Shown here one piece after another: positions 23,368 through 28,335 of a DNA stretch of 28,335 nucleotides. The stretch comes from Chloroflexota bacterium (GTDB lineage: Bacteria; Chloroflexota; Dormibacteria; CF-121), in the NCBI GenBank assembly GCA_005881235.1, contig VBEQ01000151.1, forward strand, positions 1-28,335. The letters are read 5' to 3'. Within the stretch, counting starts at the first letter, position 1. Each line of letters starts with the position of its first letter. The notes under the pieces are model-generated. The model was not told the origin of the DNA. It searched no databases and was given only the letters and a program-made list of their open reading frames with translations. Position numbers and translations under genes: made by a program.

Positions 23368-25013
23368 CCATCTCCACCCCGATCCGCGCCGCGCGCGGCA
23401 CCCAGCTCAGCGCCCGCGGCTGGCAGCAGGAGGCCGCGCTGCGCATGCTCTGCAACAACCTCGATCCGGAAGTTGCCGAGCGCCCGGAAGACCTGGTCGT
23501 CTACGGCGGCACCGGCAAGGCCGCCCGCGACTGGCCATCGTTCCATGCGATCGTCGCGGCGTTGCGACGGCTGAAGGGCGATGAGACGTTGCTGGTGCAG
23601 TCTGGAAAACCGGTGGGCATCTTCGTCACCCACGAATACGCCCCGCGTGTGCTTATCGCCAACAGCCTGCTGGTGCCGCGCTGGGCAACCTGGGAACACT
23701 TCTGGGAGCTGGAGCGGCTCGGCCTGATCATGTACGGGCAGATGACCGCCGGCAGCTGGATCTACATCGGCAGCCAGGGGATTCTGCAGGGAACCTACGA
23801 GACCTTCGGCGCGCTGGCGGCGAAGCGATTCGACGGCACGCTACGGGGCCGGATCGTCCTCACCAGCGGGCTCGGCGGCATGGGCGGCGCGCAGCCGCTG
23901 GCGGTGACCATGCACGAGGGTGTCGCGCTCTGTGTCGAGATCGATGCGGCCCGGATCGAGCGCCGCCTGAAGACCCGCTACCTCGATAAGGCGACCGCCA
24001 GCCTCGACGAGGCGATCAAATGGGCGGAAGAGGCCCGCCAAACCAAATCATCGACGTCGATCGGCGTGGTCGGTAATGCCGCCGAGGTCTACGCCGAGCT
24101 CCTGCGCCGCGGCTTCGAGCCCGACGTCGTCACCGACCAGACCTCCGCCCACGACCCGCTGCGGGGCTACATCCCGGCGCCGCTCAGCGTCGATGAGGCG
24201 GCCGACCTGCGCGCGCGCGACCCGCAGGAATACCTCGAGATGGTCAAGCACTCGGTCCGCGAGCACGTGGGGGCCATGCTCGGTTTCCAGCGCAAGGGCG
24301 TCGAGACCTTCGACTACGGCAACAACCTTCGGGGTCTCGCGCTCGAGTCGGGGGTCGCCAACGCCTTCGACATCCCGGGGTTCGTCCCCGCCTACATCCG
24401 CCCCTTGTTCGCCGAGGGAAAGGGCCCCTTCCGCTGGGTCGCGTTGAGCGGTGACCCGGAGGACATCTATCGCACCGACCGCGCCGTGATGGAGACGCTG
24501 CCGGATAACGAGCACCTGCATCGCTGGCTGAAACTGGCGCGGGAGCGTGTGCAGTTCCAGGGTCTGCCCGCCCGCATCTGCTGGCTAGGCTACGGCGAGC
24601 GGGCGCAAGTGGGCCTGCGCTTCAACGAGATGGTGAAATCCGGCGAGCTGGGCGCGCCGATCGTGATTGGGCGCGACCACCTCGACGCGGGCTCGGTCGC
24701 ATCGCCCTACCGTGAGACGGAGGCGATGCGCGACGGCAGCGATGCGATCGCGGACTGGCCGATCCTCAACGCGCTCGTGAACACCGCGGCAGGTGCGAGC
24801 TGGGTCTCGGTGCATCACGGCGGCGGCGTCGGCATCGGCAACTCGATCCACGCGGGCATGGTCGTCGTCGCCGACGGCACCCCGGCGATGGCCGCGCGGC
24901 TGGAGCGGGTGCTGACGACGGATCCCGGCATGGGCGTGATCCGCCATGCGGACGCCGGCTACGAGACCGCGATCGACTTCGCCGCCACCCACGGGATCGA
25001 CCGGGCGACGTGA
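23364..25013 (+). CDS. hutU: urocanate hydratase (urocanase)
   Basis: The protein has 549 residues, the normal urocanase length. It hydrates urocanate to imidazolonepropionate using tightly bound NAD+. Visible marks are VVYGGTGKAARDW, the nucleotide-binding GLGGMGGAQPLAVT, DQTSAHDPLRGY, FDYGNNLRG and GLPARICWLGYGER with catalytic C406, then HHGGGVGIG. The start is TTG 23364, giving MTISTPIRAARG; the open frame upstream overlaps hutH in another phase and is not coding. TTGA overlap with the hutH stop (23365-23367) implies translational coupling. G-rich sequence just upstream may act as a Shine-Dalgarno. The C terminus ends with HGIDRAT. Confidence 0.96.
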   Translation: MTISTPIRAARGTQLSARGWQQEAALRMLCNNLDPEVAERPEDLVVYGGTGKAARDWPSFHAIVAALRRLKGDETLLVQSGKPVGIFVTHEYAPRVLIANSLLVPRWATWEHFWELERLGLIMYGQMTAGSWIYIGSQGILQGTYETFGALAAKRFDGTLRGRIVLTSGLGGMGGAQPLAVTMHEGVALCVEIDAARIERRLKTRYLDKATASLDEAIKWAEEARQTKSSTSIGVVGNAAEVYAELLRRGFEPDVVTDQTSAHDPLRGYIPAPLSVDEAADLRARDPQEYLEMVKHSVREHVGAMLGFQRKGVETFDYGNNLRGLALESGVANAFDIPGFVPAYIRPLFAEGKGPFRWVALSGDPEDIYRTDRAVMETLPDNEHLHRWLKLARERVQFQGLPARICWLGYGERAQVGLRFNEMVKSGELGAPIVIGRDHLDAGSVASPYRETEAMRDGSDAIADWPILNALVNTAAGASWVSVHHGGGVGIGNSIHAGMVVVADGTPAMAARLERVLTTDPGMGVIRHADAGYETAIDFAATHGIDRAT

Positions 25014-25038
25014 TGGGCATGGCTCTGAACCCGCGCCA

Positions 25039-26259
25039 TTGATCCGCGCCGACTTCGCCCTGCGGCACGCCGGTCAGCTGGCCACCATGATGCCGCGACC
25101 GGACGATCCGCTCGGCCGCATCAAGGACGGCGCGTTGGCCGCCCACGGTGGGCGCGTGGTCTGGATCGGCGACGACCGCGACCTCGAGTCGCAGGTGACG
25201 CTCGACGGCGACCTGCTCGACGCGGCCGGCGCCTGCGTCATCCCGGGATTGGTCGACGCCCACACCCATCCGGTGTTCGCCGGCTCGCGTGCCGATGAGT
25301 TCGCGGAGCGGGTGAGCGGTGTCACCTATCACGCCCAGCAGTCGGGCGAGCGCGGCATCGCGCGAACGGTACGGGCCACCCGCGAGGCGGACGTCTCCGC
25401 GCTCACCGAGCTGGCGGCCGCGCGGGCCAACCGCTTCCTCGCCAATGGCACGACGACGATCGAGGCCAAGACCGGCTACGGCCTCGACCTCGACCACGAG
25501 GCGAAGTCCCTCGAGGTCATTCGACAACTGGCCGAGCAGACGCGGTTACGGGTGATCCCGACCTTTCTCGGTGCGCATACCGTCCCACCTGGCGTCGACC
25601 GCCGTGCCTATGTGCGCTCGGTCATTGACGAGATGCTTCCCGCCTTCAGGCCCTGGGCGGTCTTCTGTGACGCGTGGTGCGAGGCGAGCGCGTTCACGGC
25701 GGCGGAAGTCCGTGCCGTCCTCGGGCGGGCCAAAGAGCTTGGCTATGCGATTCGCGTCCACGCCGCGCAACTGGCTCCGGGCGAGGGGCCGGACATCGCC
25801 GCGGAGCTCGGCGCGAGCAGCGCCGACCACCTCGAATTCGCCACGCCATCACAAATCGCGGCGCTTGCCAAAGCGGGCACCGTGGCCGTGCTCTGCCCGG
25901 GCGCGAATTTCACGACCCACGGACCGCGCCCACCCATCGAGGCCATGCGCGAGGCGAAGCTGGCCATCGCGATCGCCTCCGATCTCAACCCGGGTACCAG
26001 CAATTCCGAAAGCCTGCCGCTGGCCATGAGCCTCGCCTGCGTCCAGTGGGGGATGACGCCGGCGGAGGTGCTGACCGGCGCCACCGTACACGCGGCGCAT
26101 TCGCTGAAGCTCGACGGGCTCGTCGGCTGCCTGCGGCGCGGAAGCTACGCGGACTGTGTGGTTGTTGACGCTGAAAGCCCCGAGGCCATTCCCTACTATG
26201 TCGGCGTGAATCGCGTGCTGCAGACGGTCGCGGGAGGTGCGCTCTGGGAGCCCTCGTAG
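25039..26259 (+). CDS. hutI: imidazolonepropionase
   Basis: The protein has 406 residues. It is a metal-dependent amidohydrolase that opens imidazolonepropionate to N-formimino-L-glutamate. Metal and catalytic residues are seen: H75 and H77 in DAHTHPVF, H241 in HAAQ and D315 in SDLNPGT; EAKTGYGLD and ETK-like surroundings are typical. The only usable start close to the conserved N terminus (IRADFALRHAGQLAT) is TTG 25039, 25 nt after the hutU stop; no ATG or GTG lies in frame nearby. No strong Shine-Dalgarno is evident, so coupling from hutU is likely. Its last 16 nt overlap the start of ftcD. Confidence 0.95.
   Translation: MIRADFALRHAGQLATMMPRPDDPLGRIKDGALAAHGGRVVWIGDDRDLESQVTLDGDLLDAAGACVIPGLVDAHTHPVFAGSRADEFAERVSGVTYHAQQSGERGIARTVRATREADVSALTELAAARANRFLANGTTTIEAKTGYGLDLDHEAKSLEVIRQLAEQTRLRVIPTFLGAHTVPPGVDRRAYVRSVIDEMLPAFRPWAVFCDAWCEASAFTAAEVRAVLGRAKELGYAIRVHAAQLAPGEGPDIAAELGASSADHLEFATPSQIAALAKAGTVAVLCPGANFTTHGPRPPIEAMREAKLAIAIASDLNPGTSNSESLPLAMSLACVQWGMTPAEVLTGATVHAAHSLKLDGLVGCLRRGSYADCVVVDAESPEAIPYYVGVNRVLQTVAGGALWEPS
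26232..26237 (+). promoter_or_regulatory. Shine-Dalgarno that fixes a CTG start for ftcD
   Basis: GGGAGG lies inside the end of hutI, 6 nt before CTG 26244. It is the ideal spacing and the only candidate initiation site in the frame ahead of the conserved FtcD N terminus. Confidence 0.7.
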
Positions 26260-27143
26260 AGTGCGTCCCCAATTTCTCTGAAGGGCGGCGGCTCGACGTC
26301 ATCACCGCCATCGCCGATGCGATCAAATCCGCGGGCGCCCGCGTGATCGACGTCCAGGCCGATGCCGCCCACAACCGCATGGTCGTTACCTTTGTGGCCG
26401 AGCCGGCACTCGCGGTCGATGCGGCGATGGCCGGTGCCGCCGTGGCCACGGAACGGATCGACCTGCGCCGCCACCGCGGCGAGCATCCACGAATGGGCGC
26501 GATCGACGTGGTCCCCTTCGTCCCCTTTGCCGACCTGCCGATGAGCATCTGCGTCGACCTCGCGCACGATTTCGGGGCGCGGCTGTGGAAGGAGCTGCAT
26601 GTCCCCGTCTACTACTACGGCGAGGCCGCGCGCCGGACCGAGCGCCGCGAATTGGAGAAAGTTCGGCGCGGCGGCTATGAGGACCTGGTCGGCCACATCC
26701 GCGACGCCGACCGCGCGCCGGACGAGGGACCTGCCGAGGTCAATCCCAGCGCCGGAGCGACCGCCGTGGGCGCCCGCATCCCCCTGATCGCCTACAACGT
26801 CAACCTCAAGACCTCGGACCTGCAGGTGGCCAAAGAGATCGCTAAAACCATCCGCGCCTCATCGGGTGGTTTGCCGAACGTCAAGGCGCTCGGCTTCGAG
26901 CTCGCCGACCGCGGTCTGGTCCAGGTCTCGATGAACCTGACCGATTACCGCGTCACGAATATCTGGAAGGTCTTCAGCGTGATCCGTGACGAGGCGATGC
27001 GCCGCGGCGTCGAGGTCGAGGCCTCGGAGATCGTCGGCACCATTCCGCTGGATGCCGCCGTCGGCGTCATCAAGGAAGCGGTCCACGAGCCGGCGTTTCG
27101 CATGGACCAGATTCTCGAGAAGCGGGTGTGGGCCGCCGAATGA
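26244..27143 (+). CDS. ftcD: glutamate formimidoyltransferase, CTG start
   Basis: The protein has 299 residues, the normal size of the single-function enzyme. It moves the formimino group from formiminoglutamate to tetrahydrofolate, releasing glutamate. Visible marks are LVECVPNFSEGRR (residues 4-16), RHRGEHPRMGA with the catalytic histidine at about H81, VPVYYYGEAAR, and LIAYNVNL. In this frame there is no ATG, GTG or TTG between the stop at 26172-26174 and the motif. Starting at GTG 26343 would remove 33 residues, including the conserved first strand. CTG 26244 behind GGGAGG restores the family length exactly. It overlaps hutI by 16 nt and fchA by an ATGA. Confidence 0.93.
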   Translation: MGALVECVPNFSEGRRLDVITAIADAIKSAGARVIDVQADAAHNRMVVTFVAEPALAVDAAMAGAAVATERIDLRRHRGEHPRMGAIDVVPFVPFADLPMSICVDLAHDFGARLWKELHVPVYYYGEAARRTERRELEKVRRGGYEDLVGHIRDADRAPDEGPAEVNPSAGATAVGARIPLIAYNVNLKTSDLQVAKEIAKTIRASSGGLPNVKALGFELADRGLVQVSMNLTDYRVTNIWKVFSVIRDEAMRRGVEVEASEIVGTIPLDAAVGVIKEAVHEPAFRMDQILEKRVWAAE

Positions 27144-27637
27144 CCGTCAGGGACCAGACGGTGGGCGACTACCTGCAGGCGCTGGCATCGACAGCCGCCG
27201 TGCCCGGCGGCGGGAGTGCGGCCGCCTTAGGAGCAGCGATGGGCGCGGCGCTCATCAGCATGGTGGCGAAGCTCAGCGCGAAGAAAGCAAAGACAGCGGA
27301 GGACCGCGAGACACTGACCGACCTGGTGCCAGAGTTCGATCGGCTCGCTGCGCGGCTGCTCGAGCTGAGCCAGGACGACATCGATGCCTATCGCGCGGTG
27401 ATCGATGCTCGCAAATCGGGAGCGCAGGGTGAGGCGATGGGCCGGGCCTACGAGCGTGCAGCCGAGGTACCACTGGCGACCGCGACCGCTGCGGCGCGTG
27501 CGCTGAGCGAGCTACTCGAGACCGGCCTTGCCGGTGCCCTCGGCAATGTCGCCGTCAACCTTCCCGAGTTGCAAGGTGAGGCGGCCGCGCGTATCGAGCG
27601 CGCCTATCTCGAGCTACGGGCGCTGAAAGCGCAGTAA
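27140..27637 (+). CDS. fchA: formiminotetrahydrofolate cyclodeaminase (short form)
   Basis: The protein has 165 residues. It should convert 5-formimino-THF to 5,10-methenyl-THF and ammonia, completing the pathway. The glycine-rich signature VPGGGSAAALGAAMGAAL (from residue 21), the AEVPL helix and the final GALGNVAVNLPEL helix match the family. The usual length is about 200 residues. Compared with the human cyclodeaminase domain recalled from memory, about 20 residues are missing between the AEVPL helix and GNVAVNL, including the conserved GNxxxxSDxxVA segment. No frameshift that would restore it is seen. The ATG overlaps the ftcD stop (ATGA). Confidence 0.85.
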   Translation: MTVRDQTVGDYLQALASTAAVPGGGSAAALGAAMGAALISMVAKLSAKKAKTAEDRETLTDLVPEFDRLAARLLELSQDDIDAYRAVIDARKSGAQGEAMGRAYERAAEVPLATATAAARALSELLETGLAGALGNVAVNLPELQGEAAARIERAYLELRALKAQ

Positions 27638-27670
27638 GCTGGCGCCAGCCATTTTTCGGGGGTGACCGAC

Positions 27671-28066
27671 ATGGGGAATCGATCGACGGTGCAAATGGCC
27701 GCGCTCGTCTTTGGCGCCATTTATCTCGCGGTCGGCGTCCTCGGATTTCTGCCGTTCCTGGGTGGCTCTGTCACGTTGACCAACACCAAGCTGCTGGGAC
27801 TCTTCAACATCAACCTTCTGCACAACCTGGTTCATGTCGTGATCGGCATCGCCGGCCTAGCCGCGGTCACCAGTCTGCCGAATGCGAGGAAGTTCTGCCA
27901 GGTCGTCGGCGTGATTTTGTTACTCCTCGGCGTGCTCGGTGTCTTTGTGGCGAACCCGTTTGGACTGCTGTATATCGGCGGGCTCGATATCCCGCTCCAC
28001 CTGGTGACCGGCGCCGTCCTCGCCTATTTCGGTTTCGCCGCCACGGTCTCGACCCGCAGCGCCTAG
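27671..28066 (+). CDS. DUF4383 family membrane protein
   Basis: The protein has 131 residues with four hydrophobic helices. The diagnostic middle segment LLGLFNINLLHNLVHVVIGI is the DUF4383 signature, common in Actinomycetota and relatives; function is unknown. ATG 27671 is preferred because GGGGGTGA (about 27657-27664) ends about 6 nt before it; GTG 27662 would lie inside that Shine-Dalgarno. TAAGCT at 27635-27640, overlapping the fchA stop, is a possible own -10. It is unlikely to be part of histidine breakdown although it follows the operon. Confidence 0.85.
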   Translation: MGNRSTVQMAALVFGAIYLAVGVLGFLPFLGGSVTLTNTKLLGLFNINLLHNLVHVVIGIAGLAAVTSLPNARKFCQVVGVILLLLGVLGVFVANPFGLLYIGGLDIPLHLVTGAVLAYFGFAATVSTRSA

Positions 28067-28082
28067 GGGAACCGGCCGCCGA

Positions 28083-28088
28083 TAAACT
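28083..28088 (+). promoter_or_regulatory. TANNNT -10 box for leaderless hydrolase gene
   Basis: TAAACT is followed by 6 nt and ATG 28095, the same geometry as at 18046-18051 and 18073-18078. There is no Shine-Dalgarno before this ATG. Confidence 0.5.
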
Positions 28089-28094
28089 CACCTC

Positions 28095-28335
28095 ATGGCG
28101 GTACAGTTTCCCTCCTTCGAGAGCCGAACGGTCACGATCGACGGAGTGAACATCCACTACGTCTGCGGCGGGAGCGGCCCGCCGCTGGTGCTTATTCACG
28201 GTCTCGGCAGCTCAGCCGCGGTCGAGTTTTACTACAATCTCGAGCCGCTCGCCGCGCATCACCAGGTGCTCGCCATCGACCTGCCCGGCTTCGGAAAGTC
28301 CGACAAACCCGTGCTCGCCTACACGATCGACCTCT
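28095..28335 (+). CDS. alpha/beta hydrolase, N-terminal part (3' end outside window)
   Basis: About 80 residues are present before the window ends. The opening pattern is that of alpha/beta-fold hydrolases: VTIDGVNIHYVCGGSGPPLV, the oxyanion motif IHGLGSS, then LAIDLPGFGKSDKP. The nucleophile elbow and the catalytic Asp and His lie beyond the edge, so the reaction (esterase, haloalkane dehalogenase-like, epoxide hydrolase or other) cannot be set. There is no signal peptide. Confidence 0.88.
   Translation, partial: MAVQFPSFESRTVTIDGVNIHYVCGGSGPPLVLIHGLGSSAAVEFYYNLEPLAAHHQVLAIDLPGFGKSDKPVLAYTIDL

Noticed and set aside
26343..27143. GTG 26343 as the ftcD start
   Set aside because: It would delete the conserved VECVPNFSEG strand, which is clearly encoded upstream in the same frame, and has no ribosome site.

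Overview
The window is a continuous, densely packed, GC-rich chromosomal segment. No insertion sequence, phage gene, integrase or CRISPR array is visible. The best guess is a high-GC Actinomycetota or a Chloroflexota relative such as Dormibacteria. The grounds are LAxTG-type (class E) sortase signals, a DUF4383 membrane protein, a Zincin_1 peptidase, a tRNA-Glu without an encoded CCA end, and several genes that start a few bases after a TANNNT -10 box (leaderless style). This placement is inference; no rRNA or phylogenetic marker is present.

Layout. (1) Positions 1-7323 hold two adjacent genes for surface proteins made of 16-19-residue Gly/Ala/Thr/Ser/Gln repeats. The first runs in from the left edge (1828 residues visible); the second is a complete 536-residue paralogue with an N-terminal membrane anchor or signal and a His/Asp-rich linker. 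Both end in an LAxTG motif, a hydrophobic stretch and a basic tail, and each is followed by a strong hairpin-plus-T terminator. (2) 7414-8760 is an APH-fold kinase. (3) 8811-8882 is tRNA-Glu(UUC), followed after six bases by an amidase. (4) 10466-14742 runs DEAD-box helicase (with a DEGD box), animal-type transketolase, dodecin and an unrecognised protein. (5) 14871-18039 has a TPR plus zincin peptidase (minus), a DUF1444 protein (plus), then a rhomboid protease and a DHDPS-family lyase (minus, translationally coupled). (6) 18085-20809 carries a polytopic membrane protein, a Tat-exported sugar-type binding lipoprotein and a small membrane protein. (7) 20810-27637 is a histidine-catabolism locus: a divergent amino-acid-binding lipoprotein, then hutH-hutU-hutI-ftcD-fchA, all tightly overlapping. 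(8) 27671 to the end holds a DUF4383 protein and the start of an alpha/beta hydrolase.

The hut genes encode the tetrahydrofolate-dependent route: histidine to urocanate, imidazolonepropionate and formiminoglutamate, then transfer of the formimino group to tetrahydrofolate and deamination to 5,10-methenyl-THF. Two points matter for annotation here. ftcD has no in-frame ATG, GTG or TTG ahead of its conserved N terminus and appears to start at CTG 26244 behind a perfect Shine-Dalgarno. FchA lacks a conserved internal segment of about 20 residues.

The most notable signals are the paired giant LAxTG repeat proteins with recently homogenised DNA repeats, the tRNA-Glu/amidase arrangement in which tRNA processing would create a leaderless mRNA, the recurring TANNNT-6 nt-start arrangement, and the CTG start of ftcD.
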